Shown: positions 37,087-48,545 of the stretch, one piece after another | Layout: each line of letters begins with the position of its first letter | Numbering within the stretch: the first letter of the stretch is position 1 | Made by a program: the position numbers and the translations under genes | Notes under the pieces: generated by a model | What the model saw: only the letters and a program-made list of their open reading frames with translations | Database searches by the model: none | Told to the model about the DNA's origin: nothing | Source of the DNA: Aspidapion aeneum | Taxonomy: Eukaryota > Arthropoda > Insecta > Coleoptera > Brentidae | Assembly: GCA_963576565.1 (NCBI GenBank) | Contig: OY755039.1 | Location: 132,390,095-132,454,094 of the forward strand | DNA: 64,000 nt | Direction: 5' to 3'

Positions 37087-39030
37087 TTACTCAAATTGCT
37101 GAAGTACCTCCATTGGTAACTTGCTTGTATCCTCGGAAGTTGGCTCTTCACATCTTGTTAATTTCTGTACTGGTTCAAATAATGCTACCACCTCCCCCTT
37201 ATTAATTTTGACACTATTTGGGAAAATATTGGCGACTCTAATCGGGATGTCTTTATCGGTTTTAACTAGTGATTTTGCAACGAGGTAGGTGTTGGGTGTG
37301 TTTTGTTGGTTTATGAGTCCGACGCAGCTTGATGTTTTACTTTCTAGCCTCCCAAAAATTATGGTCTCACTGTTACCGACTAGTCTTGTTGTGCATACTG
37401 CCACCACCTTTATTGGTTCTTTATTGATGTGACTATTTGACAAAATGAACTCTTCGTTCCCAAATCTTAGGGTATTAAGTTTATTATCAAACGCAAATCC
37501 ATGTTTACTTATTAGGTCCATTCCCAAAATAAATTCGTCTGCTATGTCTGCAACTAATACCGAGTGGCGAATCTTCAACCTCCCCAGCTGTAGGTCTATG
37601 TCTGTCTGCCCCAACACGTCGGCGGATTCTCCAGTCACAGTCTTAAGTGTTATTTTCTTTTCTGTTGGTCGAATTTTATATCTCGTTGCAATTTTGAACT
37701 TAAGCAATGATATGGCAGCACCTGTGTCTACTGTTATATTAACTTTTCTTCCATTAATAAGTCCGTCGATGTTAAGACTGTTGATAGAGTAAATTTTGGG
37801 GGCTAAATTCCCATTAGCCAACACCCGCCCCTCTGCGTTGACTAGTTTTAATTTTCCTGATCTCTTCTTCGGTACTCTGTCCCAGTAGCGACAATCGCGT
37901 TGAATATGCTCTGTACGTCCGCATCTGAAACACTTTACATTTGGAGGGGATCGTCTGCTTTCTTTCAAAGAATCAATCTTCTCTATCAGTGACTGAAACA
38001 GTTGGTTTAGCGTTTTTAAGTTGACCTCCTCTCCAGTGCTCATTTCTTCTCCCTCCTGAATTGAAACAGCTCTTGCTTTTGGCCTTTACATATTATTTGA
38101 TGATTCAATTTCAAGGGCTCGAATCAACACTTCACTGCTGTTATGGAAGCGTTCTCGACGAAGTAACTTTGCTAAGTCCGTGTCTCGCAAGCCGTTAATA
38201 AAGCGATCTACCGTAAAGGGATCTCTGTAATTTTCTGGCATTTCTGGGTAAGCCAAGTACATCAGCCTCCTGATATCCGCTTCATACTCTTGTAATAACT
38301 CCCCTGCTCTTTGTTGGCGAATATTTAATTCTGACCAATGCAAATTTCGTAAATGTTCATCTCCATATCTTCTTTCTAAAGCTGCCACTAAAGCATTGTA
38401 ACTCTGTTTTTGTTCCGCTGGAATAGACCGTAAAAGTCCAAGAGCAGGTTCTCGTAGAGCTACGAACAAAGCTCTAGCTTTTTCGTCATCGTTCCAACTA
38501 TTTGCAGCGGCGGCAGCTTAAAATTGTTGTTTGTAGGTAGACCAGGAAGACTTACCATCAAAATTTGGAGGCTTAATGTTTTGGTTGGAATTCACAACAC
38601 ATCCCTGAGCTTTCATTTTGTTGTGTTCTTTTTGGAGCTGTATAAGCTGTTTTGACACGTCCTGGAATTTTTCTTCCATGGTTTGAAAAACTTCTTCCCT
38701 AACATTCTGTACCTTTTCTTCAACATTATGTACCTTTTCTTCTACATTCTGCAATTTATTTTGTACCTTTTGTTCCACACTATGCATTATTTGAGTTATT
38801 TCTTCCTTAAGATCTTCGGTTGCAGTCTTAAACTCTTCTCTCAGCTGTTCGGAGTTGCTCTTTATTTGGTCAAAGTTTTCCTGCATGTCGTTCTGGTTTT
38901 GTTCAATGGTCTGTTTCATGTCATCCATGGTGTGTTTCATATCGCCCTGGTTTTGAGCTATTTGAGCTGCTAGAGCCTGCATCATTTTAGTTAAATCTTC
39001 CATCTTGGCCGATCTTTGTCTAGTAAGCAT
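37087..39030 (-). pseudogene. Gypsy gag and protease, with in-frame stops
   Basis: Translation starts at ATG 39028-39030. The N-terminal part (39030-38521) is coiled-coil-like, with repeated MKQTIEQNQ and VEEKVHNVEEKV heptads. The capsid-like part (38517-38089) contains ALVAALERRYGDE and RFINGLRD. Then comes a zinc knuckle, CFRCGRTEHIQRDC (CX2CX4HX4C), and the aspartic protease core VDTGAAISLLK. The frame is continuous but holds TAA at 38518-38520 and 38086-38088, and ends at TAA 37087-37089, beyond which the RT continues in the same frame. Gag would form the particle and protease would cut the polyprotein. The three UAA codons may be C-to-T decay or assembly error; recoding is a less likely alternative. 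Confidence 0.85.
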
Positions 39031-39754
39031 CAACTTCGTGATAAATCACTTAAAACGTGTATTTTAGGGATACAAAGCGAATGTCGAAGTCGGTTTTTCA
39101 ATATCTCTTCCAATTCTTAAATAGAACCTAATGGAATGTTCTGGAATATACTGGTAAATGCTACTCTTTCTGCTACTAGGCAAATGTAGAAGTCACTTTT
39201 TGATTATCTCTTTTGGTTCTCGAATAGACCGTCGTAGAATGTTATGGAATATTCTAGAAATTCTTTCTAATTCTTACTTTTGAAATAACTAAACTAATGT
39301 CGAAGTCAGTATTTGTATATCTCTTCTAGTTTTTGAATAGAACGTCGTAGAATGTTATAGAATCTTCTAGAAATTCTTTTTAGTTCTTACTTTTGAAATT
39401 ACTAAGCTAATGTCGAAGTCGCTTTTTTGGATATTTCTTCTGATTTTTGAATAGAGCGTCGTAGAAAGTGATAGAATATTCTAGAAAATCTCTCTAATTA
39501 TCAATTTTTGGACTGTAAAGTTAATGTCGAAGTCGGCTCTTAAATATCTCTTTTGGTTTTTGAATAAAACAATATCGAACTTCTATATTCTGGAAAAATC
39601 ACTTACTGTTTTTCTGTCCAATTGTCCTATCCGGTGGTCTTTGCACTATTCAGTTCCGAATATTCTGGCAAAATCACTTACTGTTCTTCTTTTTAATTGT
39701 CCTAGCCGCTGGTACTGTGTAAGGATAGTCTTTGCACTATTTATTTCTTTTAAT

Positions 39755-39770
39755 CTCACTTCTGACACCA
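39755..39770 (-). promoter_or_regulatory. Gypsy primer binding site
   Basis: On the minus strand TGGTGTCAGAAGTGAG follows the 5' LTR after two bases. TGG complements the CCA end of a tRNA, as expected for minus-strand priming. I do not assign the tRNA species. Confidence 0.8.
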
Positions 39771-39772
39771 AT

Positions 39773-40188
39773 TGTTACGGGTTCTCCACAACAATTAAAA
39801 CTCGCAATTGTTGAAAACGATACGTCAATTTATTCTGACAAATTATGTACAAAAACACGCACTTAAACTTACTAATAACTTGCTAATAATTCACTACTTT
39901 AATGCGCCTATTAACTTCGCGTTAACATCTAGCGATCACTACCATTGGTTATCTCTGACTGACTGCCTGGTGCGCGACCCCGGCCCTATATATAGGATCG
40001 TCCATCTCTCTCGAACTTTCCGGCAGCCTTCGACGTCCGGAAAGTTCTCGTATTATTGCGACCGCAAGTCACAGATAACGCAACTAAAACCTAGACTAAG
40101 AATACAACCTTAAGATAAATCAACCTAATACTACACTAAACCTAAATAAATTCCAATTATAAAATTTAAATAACTTAAATTTGTAACA
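39773..40188 (-). repeat. Gypsy 5' LTR
   Basis: This 416-bp LTR is almost identical to the left one. It would drive transcription leftward, opposite to nub. The untranslated leader between it and gag (39031-39754) contains several diverged repeats of AATGTCGAAGTC at roughly 110-120 bp spacing (about 39080, 39185, 39298, 39408, 39522). Confidence 0.95.
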
Positions 40189-40329
40189 ATATGTTATTCA
40201 AGAACATTTGGTCAATTTCAAAAAAATGTACATTATTTAAAAAAAAATAATACAAATGTTTGTCAAGAAACAGAGTAATAAAATAATATATAAAAGTCAA
40301 ACCCCGAAAAAGTTATAGGTATGTACTAT

Positions 40330-41065
40330 TAGCTCACACATATACTATACTGTAGTAGTGTGAGCTATGGTAATCCTAATTTTTTCGAGAAAAAAAAAGT
40401 TGCTCCGATTTCAAAAATTTTTATATATCTTTGTGTTTCAGATGATTTTAAAACTTTTTTGTTGCGCCGACTGTCTGTCTGTCTGTCTGTATGTCTGTCT
40501 GTCTGTCTGTCTCTCTGTAACGACGCGCATAACTCAAAAACCGCTTGACCGATTTTAATGAAATTTGGTACCTAGGCTGGGTTTTGGGCCGAGATGGTCC
40601 CATTTAAAAATGAACAAAATCCACCGAACACAAACCAAATAAAAGGGTGGGGGTAGATTTCAAAAATTAGAGTTTATAGGGAAATATGGCGTGTGTGATA
40701 TCAAACGAAAGGTAATTGAGTCTGGAGTTAAACAAAATACATTTTAATTTATTTAAAAAAAAGGGTGGGGGTATATTTCAAAAATTGGAGTTTAAGTGAA
40801 AATATGGCGTGTGTGATATCAAACGAAAGGTAATTGAGTCTGGAGTTAAAAAAAATACATTTTAGTTTTTAAAAAAGGGTGGGGGTAGATTTGAAAAATT
40901 AGAGTTTAAGTCAAAACATGGCTTGTGTGGTATCAAACGAAAGGTAATTGAATCTGGAGTTCAATAAAATATACTTCAGTTTTTAGTTATTATAGATTTC
41001 AAGTAGATACACTAAAACTATAGTACCCAGTGTGAGCTTATGTGCCCATAGATTGGCAGAGTATT
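40330..41065 (+). mobile_element. GTCT-core DINE/Helentron-like element, copy 6
   Basis: This is a full-length copy with a short run of GTCT with GTAT and CTCT variants (about 40469-40517), three internal blocks, and the end GGCAGAGTATT. Its right palindrome is degraded (TTATAGATTTCAAGTAGATAC). Confidence 0.85.
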
Positions 41066-42808
41066 TTTAATAGTACTAAGGTATAAACAAATTGTTGTGT
41101 GGAGTTAATTCTTTAAATAGGCAATCATATCTAGGAAAATTTTATTAAAATAAATCTGTATAAGACAGGTACCTAAAGTTCACTTCAAAGTTGCATTTCT
41201 GCATAATAATTATTAATAATTATCTAGTGAAACTTTAGTACCACCTACACAGTTTTATTTCTCTGTATTTAAATTATATACAAACCGAGGAAAAAGAACA
41301 TTTTAATATTTTGGTCATAGATAAATAAATAAAAAAAATAAATAGCTATCTATAATAGCAAATATATATAATATATAATAATATGTATGTAGCTGTGTTA
41401 GATGTCTAGTCCGATCTAATGACCGCTTATAGTAACAAAGAGTCCCAAAAGAAGCTTTACGCCAAGTCAAACTGACTTAATGACCTTTGAAAACCCAGCT
41501 GTTTAAAATAAAATTTGACAAGAAGCAAACTAACGACCAGTCTATCATAATCTGGATTTTAAATATCCATAAGCAAATAAAATATAACCAAAATATTATT
41601 CATAATAGAAATCTATATTAGATTTAATTAGTTGAATTTAGGTTATGTCGTTAAAAAATTATATCCTAATATAAATAAATAAATAAATAAATCATTTTTC
41701 AAAGAAAATTGTTAAAAAATAAAAAAAGAGCCTACTTAAGTAAAGTGGAAATCCTATAACGATTCCCGGTCTTAAAAAAAAAATATGTATAAAAAATACA
41801 GATTATGCTATAACATATTTATACAGTGTCCCCCATAATGTGCGCAACATATGGGAAAAAATTTTATTTGTGAGATATGGGAAAAAATTTTATATACGAT
41901 CAATCCTGCTTGTTGAATAACCTAGAAAGACATTGTGACATTAGTCACGTGATCACTGTCATGGTGGCAAATTCAAAAAATTAGTCATGAACAGCTACAA
42001 AGTGAGGTTAGATGGCAAAATATCGCAAAAAGTTATTTGAAAAAAGTGTTTAGAATGTCATTTTAGGGTCTTCTATGAAATTTGAAGCAATAATAATAAA
42101 AAATAAGAAATACCCTATTTTTGGCCCTAGCCTTATTATGAATTAATTTTATTCAGATTTTATTCTTGAAATAGTTCAAGTAACGCAATATTTATTGGGC
42201 AAAGGTAAAATAATTCCAAATTCTTTATTAAAGTCATTCATAAAAAATTAAATAAAAATATCCGATTGACACATGTACGTTTCTTGTCGCAATGGCCTTT
42301 TGTTTTGACAGTTTGTAAGGTTTCCGTAAATTTAAATTTAATACCACAATGGAAAAGAACAACGTCATTGATATTATTTAATAAATAATATTGATGATGA
42401 GGCTTTTTTCTAGTGTGGTATTAATACTAAGTTCACGGAAACCTTACAAACTGTCAAAAAAAAGGCCATTGAAACAAAACAAAAAATTATTTAATTATAT
42501 CAATAAATAAAATAAAAGTCCTAGCTTTCGCTGAATTTTTGTTTATTATCATAGTAAGTAATTTCTATCCTCGTCTATACTTCTAAGGCTGCTATCCAAA
42601 TGTAACAACTTTTTTTTCTACAAAGAATCAAGATCTAAAAACCAACAAAAAAATCGAATTAGAAAAACAAGTTTAGTAAAGTGCAACTGAAAATTCGCCT
42701 AATTTTACGTATTTTATTTTATTTTGGTCATGTATAAAATGGCCGGTTGTTGAGAAAAAACGAGTTGGTGCCTAGAAGAAAACTTTTAATATAGGTTTTT
42801 TATTCTAG
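41066..42808. other. Intron with a ~180-bp near-perfect palindrome
   Basis: No gene is seen. 42290-42471 is an inverted repeat: CAATGGCCTTTTGTTTTGAC and GTTTGTAAGGTTTCCGT on the left pair with ACGGAAACCTTACAAAC and AAAGGCCATTG on the right; it is probably a MITE. TTTATTCTAG at 42799-42808 is the acceptor of the last exon. Confidence 0.6.
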
Positions 42809-42912
42809 GTCCGATGTACGCTCTAGCCAATAACCTTACTCCAAGTCCTCTTAGTTTAGTGACTTCCAGTCATCAGAACTTCAACCCGAACCTTATGGTC
42901 AAGCAGGAATGA
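42809..42912 (+). CDS. nub: nubbin/pdm last coding exon
   Basis: The acceptor is TTTTTTATTCTAG, ending at 42808. Phase 1 in: GT completes the split Gly codon, followed by PMYALANNLTPSPLSLVTSS, then HQNFNPNLMVKQE and TGA at 42910-42912. It is too short to stand out as an open frame, but it joins in phase with the homeodomain exon 9.3 kb upstream. The Pro/Ser/Asn-rich tail fits a POU C-terminus, and the ending VKQE resembles a SUMO-type or terminal activation motif, which is only a suggestion. Total coding length from the 17618 start is 1215 nt with all phases matching. Confidence 0.82.
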
Positions 42913-43470
42913 CATCAGGCTGTCAATTTTTTCGCCGATCACTATATGGATTAGCAGTCGGTTAATTACAGTGCAATGTATTCTACAGCTCAAGTATGTC
43001 ATCAAAGAACGCATGCGAACGATGGTATGCGGATGTTCGATAGCCCAGCGGAAGTGCTTAATAAGTGTCATGCTATGAAACAAGCGCGCATTTCTACACA
43101 AAAGCCTGACTGTACAGTTTTCAGTACTCCTACGGATTTAAGGCTTAAAAAATCGTTTTATGACATTAATATGGCAATTTTAGAACGTACTGGTTTCGAA
43201 TGTAGGTATATGGAATTAAATTATTAACCCATATTGACGTTAAGGTACTTATTTTTTGTAAAAATCATACCATTCAAGAATTAAAGTGTACGTAGGATAT
43301 AGGTCTTCCAACAAAGTTTGAAGATTCTCTGTTGTTTTTTTATTTTTACAAAAATAATCATATTAACAATTGCGCACACAAAAAGTTAGCAGTGGGAATT
43401 CCCGACCCAACTTGATTGGACCACGTCATTGTTAAAGAAACTTAAAATAAATTTACAAACAATGCCGCAC
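42913..43470 (+). promoter_or_regulatory. Probable nub 3' UTR with candidate poly(A) signal
   Basis: The sequence after the stop codon is not obviously repetitive. AATAAA occurs at 43446-43451 and is the first canonical signal I see downstream of the stop. The true cleavage site could be further on, before the repeat cluster starting near 44.48 kb. Confidence 0.35.
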
Positions 43471-44479
43471 ATTCGACATGTTTTGATAGAGTGAGAAACT
43501 TTACGGAAAAGAGAATTTTTTTTTTTGATAGATAACAAAATTAATAGAAGGGCCTGGTAAAGGAGCGCCCTTAATTTTAAAAATTTACTTACATTTATAC
43601 CAAATAATTACTATTTTTTAAATACTAGTTAATTTTGGTTTCTGTCGTTTGTGGCAAATTAGATTTTATTTTTGTAAAAAATGTACTTTATATCGATTTT
43701 TGTTCTTAAGTTTTATTTAGTTCTTTTTTTTTATCATATATAACAATTTTGTACATATTATATACATGTATTACATGAACTCGTTGTCTTTAATTTTGTG
43801 TCCTTTTAAATAACAACTGCGCGTAACATTAAAAAATAAGTTAAGATACTTATGTTTTTGAAATATACCTTTTAGAAATATTAGTCACTTATAGCCCATT
43901 GCACCGACATTTTTTTTCGTTACTTACCCTAAAGTGTTCCTTATTACATCATATTATGATTATATTAAGAAACGCTTTAAGCTATGGAACCGAAGAAAAA
44001 GTCGGTGAGATGGACCCTTACTTACCTAAAAAGCCTAATTTTGTCAAAAGACAGTCTTTTCAATATACAGGGTCTAACAGCTATCATTTTAGAATATCTA
44101 TTGCCAAAATTAACTTTAAAATAATTGAAAAGGATATTTCAACAAAATAGTCACTTAAAAGATAAGTTTGTGGGCAGTAATTGTTATTGTTTATTGCAGG
44201 GTAGCTCGTAGCTGACCTCCTTTTCAGGAACTACCGACAAACTTTTTTCTTCTCTTCTTTTTTACTGAAAAGTTGTTTTATTTTATGAAGGACCAATAAA
44301 CTTAAAAGTTGTGAAGCTTAAAGAAGTTCCTATTAACAAATATAAGTGTTGATACTTATTAGAAAAAATTAAAATATCAACGTTTACTTTTTAATTTAGA
44401 CTTTGGAAGATCTTATAGAATCGTAGATTTCTCCAGGGTGAAGTAGTACCATAATGAAAGAAGTGAATAGAAAGTAGAA
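43471..44479. other. 3' flank, with a small inverted-repeat element
   Basis: No gene is seen. 43885-44020 contains inverted segments (AGCCCATTGCACCGAC with GTCGGTGAGATGGAC, and TTACTTACCCTAAAG with TTTAAGCTATGGAACC), probably a degraded MITE. Confidence 0.4.
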
Positions 44480-44569
44480 AATACTTCACAATCTTTTTTA
44501 TTTATTAAAACACACTACGCGTTTCGATATATAAATATCATTATCAAGTGTGATTTGTAAGTAATAAAA

Positions 44570-45763
44570 GAGTTGGTGCGACTCTGAGTGATTTTTGTCA
44601 TAGCTTTTTGACGGGGCGGACCCAACAGGTTAGGATGAGCAACTATATCTCCAATAATATTTTTGTGCACTCTGGTGTTCCACAGGGATCGCACATTGGT
44701 CCCGTTTTTTTTAATTTATTTATTTTGGAACTTGGAGATGTGATTGTTCATTCTGATCATTTGGCGTTTGCGGACGATTTTAAGCTGTATAAAATGATTG
44801 AGTCGTACCTCGATACACAGTTGCTTCAGAGTGATCTTAATAGTGTTGTAGGATGGTGTAATGATAATGGTTTGGAGCTTAATGTTAAAAAATGTATGTC
44901 CATTTCTTTTGGTCGTGGGAACAATCAAATACAAAACCAGTATTCTATTAACAATTTACCATTAAAAAATGTGACTTCTATAAAAGATTTAGGGGTTATT
45001 TTTGATACAAAGTTAACCTTTGTCTCTCATTTTGAGGATGTTAAAAATAGGGCTATGCGAAACCTTGGCTTCATCACGCGTAATAGTGCACACTTATCAC
45101 CACAATGTTTCAGGCTTCTTTACTGCTCTCTTGTGCGCTCTGTGTTGGAATATGCATCTATAGTGTGATCCCCATATTATAAATGTCATATTGATAATTT
45201 GGAATCTGTACAGAAAACATTTTTAAGGCATTTAGAGCAAACATAAATATTTACAATGATTTTTGTATAAACTATAACATTCTGGCTGAAACATTCAACA
45301 TTGAAAGCTTGGAGACTAGAAGGACATGTATTGATGTCTTGACTTTTTACAAAATTTTAAATGGTTTATTTTACTGTCCTTCGATTCTTCAATTAATATA
45401 TTTCAACACCAACCAACGAAGAGCCAATTCACCAATGTTTCGTATTCCATATCATCATGCTAACTATGGATTTTTCTCCCCGGTTACTCGCACATTAAGA
45501 TTTTATAATACACATTGTCTTGACCCTTTTTCGTGCAGTCTTCATACCTTTAAAACAAGACTGAAATCATTAAGTAATTAAGTCTAGTTATATAGTAATA
45601 CTGTTAATTTTAAAATTTTACACATCTACTAGTTTACCAATTTTTAAATTTTATAATTTGTTTTGTTTTTTTTGTTTTTGTTATTTGTGACCATCTTGGT
45701 TTTTCTACTATAGTATTTTTTCTGTAATTTTTGTAAAATGGCTCTGCCGTCGAAATAAATAAA
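44570..45763 (+). mobile_element. 5'-truncated LINE (jockey/CR1-like) with 8-bp duplication
   Basis: It is flanked by TAATAAAA at 44562-44569 and 45764-45771 and ends in AAATAAATAA-type tail repeats. The insertion splits the left arm of the surrounding foldback, and the other arm shows the uninterrupted sequence. Confidence 0.8.
44593..45581 (+). pseudogene. LINE reverse transcriptase, C-terminal part
   Basis: The reading begins in mid-domain (LTGRTQQVRMSN), then HSGVPQGSHIGPVFFNLFI, the catalytic FADD within LAFADDFKLY, LGVIFDTKLTF and LLYCSLVRSVLEYAS. An in-frame TGA at 45166-45168 stands where Trp is usual, and a frameshift follows near 45225-45240; the tail continues to the stop at 45579-45581 (FKTRLKSLSN). 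SGVPQGSxxGPxxF and the C-terminal layout fit the jockey/CR1-type LINE group. It is dead as it stands. Confidence 0.8.
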
Positions 45764-46064
45764 TAATAAAAACGGACCTTAGTTATTAAAACAGAAAAAT
45801 AACACATATTAGTTACAAGAAATGAAAATCCTTCTTTTAAGGCCAAAATCTAGGACACAAGTGAAAACATAAAAACTACACAGTTAAACAAACATCTTAA
45901 CCTTAACATTTAAATGCAAACAACAATATTAAATACAGAATAGTTAAAATAAATTAAAAAATGTATACAATTAACGTCATCTAATATATAAAAGTTTAAA
46001 ATATTACAATAGTTTTAAAAATTTATAGTTTAAAGTTAAATACAACAGGTTAAAAAATAGATTT

Positions 46065-47126
46065 TTGAATGATGTTAATGTATTTGTTTGTTTGATTGAT
46101 TATCGTAAAGCTTTCGACTGCGTAAAACACGACAAACTTATTGAAATTCTTAGTAAGACCGGTATTCACAAGAAAGAAATTGATATTATGTCAGAGCTGT
46201 ATTGGAACCAAACAGCTGTAGCTAGAATTAAAAACAAAACATATCAAGCTAGACTGATTAAAAAAGGGGTTAGACAGGGCTGCATCTTATAGCCATTGCT
46301 GTTTAACATTTATTCCGAAACTATTTTTGGAGAGGCTAAGGATGACATTTTAAAAGGTACAAAAGTCAATGGAACAGTAATAAACAACATTCGATATGCA
46401 GACGATACCGTAATTCTTGCAGATAATATAGGACCTACAGTTTATGATGGACCGTATAGTTCAATACAGCGAAGAACATGGTTTATACATCAACCCAACA
46501 AAGATAACATTACTAGTGTTTGCAAAAACAAATACTGTTGCCAACTTAACAGTGAATGACGCATCTTAGAACAAGTTAAAATGTTTAAATATTTCGGTAC
46601 AAACGACAATTGCCAGTGGGATCCCAAAATAGGTCTCGAATTGAAAAAGCGAGAACGGCGTTTATAAACATGAAACAGTTTTTTAGTTCCTGTCACATCA
46701 ACCAGGACTCCCGAATGCGGATGGTCAGATGCTATGTGTGTTCTATTTTGTCGTACAGGTGTGAAGGATGGACTCTCGACTTAATTACAGAGAGAGACTT
46801 GAGGCGTTTGAGATGTACTTGTATAGACGCATTCTGAAGATATCGTGGGTACAAATAATAACCAAGCTGTACTTGACCGAATGCGCAAACCACTTCAACT
46901 TCTCGTTACAATCAAAAAAAGAAAGACCAGATACATTGGACATGTAATGACAGGTGAGAAATATGATCTGCTTAGGCTGATAATACAAAGCAGAAGATCA
47001 GTTAAAAGACGACAAAAATCTTGGTTAAAAGACTTGAGAAGATGGTTCGGCTGCACGTCTACTGATATTTGCAGAGCAGCGGCTTCTAGAATTATAATTG
47101 CCAAATGGATCGTCAACCTTCAATAA
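46065..47126 (+). pseudogene. Second LINE reverse transcriptase fragment, heavily broken
   Basis: Recognisable parts are VCLIDYRKAFDCVKHDKLIE, KKGVRQGCIL followed after a TAG (46290-46292) by PLLFNIYSE, the catalytic YADD in IRYADDTVILAD, and a C-terminal region with YIGHVMTG and SWLKDLRRWFGC. Besides the TAG, frameshifts occur near 46445 and again between 46560 and 46845. It belongs to the AP-endonuclease LINEs seen widely in insects; I do not assign a clade. The endonuclease part is absent. Confidence 0.75.
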
Positions 47127-47480
47127 GGAGACGGTTTACTAAGAAAAAGTAGATTTAAATTTAAGTTTTTAATTTTTGGAACTATTGTAATAATAGTTGT
47201 ATCAATTTTTAATTTATTTTATCTATATTGTTGCTTGTATTTTAATTTTAAGGTTAAGATGTTTGCTAAATTGTGTAGTTTTTATTTATTGACTTGTGTC
47301 CTAGATTTTGGCCTTAAATGAAGGATTTTTCTTTTCTGTAAGTATTTTTTTTCTGTTTTATTAAATAAGATCCGTTTTTATTTTACTTACAGATCACACT
47401 TGATAATAATATTTATATATCGAAACGCGTAGTGTGTTTTAAGAAATAAAAAATATTGTGAAGTATTTTGGAATTTCCCT

Positions 47481-48400
47481 TCAATCCTTTCATTTGTAAG
47501 ATCTTTTTTTAAACATTTTTCTATATTTAGTAGTCGTAAGGGCGCAACTATATTTACTTTTTTGTAAATTTACTTAAACAATTTAAATTTTTATTGAAAT
47601 TAAAATTGTTTGACTGAAAATATTTTTGCAAAGAAAATTCCTTAGTTTGTAATAATACTGTAAATGGCCAAAAATGTTGCATTTTTATTGTAAAATTGTG
47701 TAAGCAACAATTTAAAAAATATTTTGTTACAAATTTCATACATATCTCCCATATTTCATTGTAAAAAATTGTATTCTACCTAACAAGTGCAGAAAATCGA
47801 TCTTGCCGCACGCAAATGCCATTGACAGAACGATAGGTAGCAAGTTCTGCCAAGCATTTAAGTGCGGGAAAATAGGTATCTGAAAGTGTTAGGAACAATG
47901 GCTTTTCTTTGAGCGTCAGGAAAAAAAAAATAAACCAACACCACATCGAATTATTTAAAGAAAATGGTTTTAACAAAGTGTTAGTTACACAATGGCAACC
48001 AAGGCATTTCAAAGGCAAAGAAACTTCAAGTCTAGGTAAAAAGATTTTTTTAAAATTTCATATAGCACTGCAGAAGAACTTTTTCCGCACGGCGCCGGCG
48101 ATGATTTCTTTTGACTGCTACAGAAAATGAGATTTTGCGCACGGCAAACTCATACTAAAAACGGTGTTTTGCAAAACTTTTTGCACACGGTTACGTCATA
48201 CCGCACGCTTCTTTGATTTACTTTTTTATTCTGTCATACCTAAGTCAAATTGTGGAGTATGGTAAGTGGGCTAAGCTTCTCAGCAACCGTTATCGCTTTG
48301 TTTTTTTGTGGAACAGAGACGACAAAATAACTTGTTAAAATATTTAGTAAATAAGAAATAGCACGATTAGTGTTTCTTATTTGTAGTCATATCAAAAGTA
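47481..48400. other. No gene seen; TTTTCCGCAC-type remnants
   Basis: AT-rich DNA. CCGCAC/GTGCGG motifs around 48080-48210 recall the patches near 1.9 and 9.5 kb and suggest a decayed transposon. Confidence 0.35.
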
Positions 48401-48545
48401 CAGTCGAACCTCTATATCTCGAATTTAGTTATGGAGAGTTCGAGTTATAGAAATTCGAGAGAAAGAGGTTAAAATACATATAAAAAGTGCTGGGACCACC
48501 TAAAAGGTTCGAGTTATAGAGGTTAGAGTTAGAGAGGTTCGACTG
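48401..48545. mobile_element. Pogo/Tigger-like MITE
   Basis: Inverted ends CAGTCGAACCTCTATA and GAGAGGTTCGACTG are flanked by TA on both sides (48399-48400, 48546-48547). CAGTCGAACCTCT ends are characteristic of pogo/Tigger-type Tc1/mariner elements. It is 145 bp and non-coding. Confidence 0.85.

Larger units (their letters stand above)
33872..40188 (-). mobile_element. Ty3/gypsy LTR retrotransposon, antisense to nub
   Basis: This 6317-bp element is bounded by 416-bp LTRs (33872-34287 and 39773-40188) starting TGTTACGGG and ending TTTGTAACA on the + strand. The target duplication is ATAT (33868-33871, 40189-40192). On the minus strand the order is 5' LTR, primer binding site, gag, protease, RT, RNase H, integrase, polypurine tract, 3' LTR. 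The RT-RNaseH-integrase order defines the Ty3/gypsy group. No envelope gene is present. It lies in the last nub intron in antisense orientation. Confidence 0.95.
44480..47480. mobile_element. Foldback with CGCGTTTCG arms enclosing a LINE fragment
   Basis: The left arm 44480-44569 plus 45772-46030 is complementary to the right arm 47150-47480. Landmarks are ACACACTACGCGTTTCGATA with its complement near 47422-47441, and GGCCAAAATCTAGGACACAA (45841) with its complement near 47295-47314. The left arm is interrupted by the truncated LINE 44570-45763. The centre (46065-47126) holds a second decayed LINE reading frame, and the right arm is apparently that LINE's 3' UTR. The left arm is therefore an inverted second copy of the same 3' end. 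Confidence 0.65.

Noticed and set aside
38086..38520. Three in-frame UAA codons in gag-pol as programmed readthrough
   Set aside because: Two frameshifts in pol and no conserved readthrough context make simple decay more likely; kept only as a low-priority check.
43899..44150. Met-initiated 83-codon open stretch downstream of nub
   Set aside because: It overlaps an inverted-repeat element and shows no domain or conserved composition.
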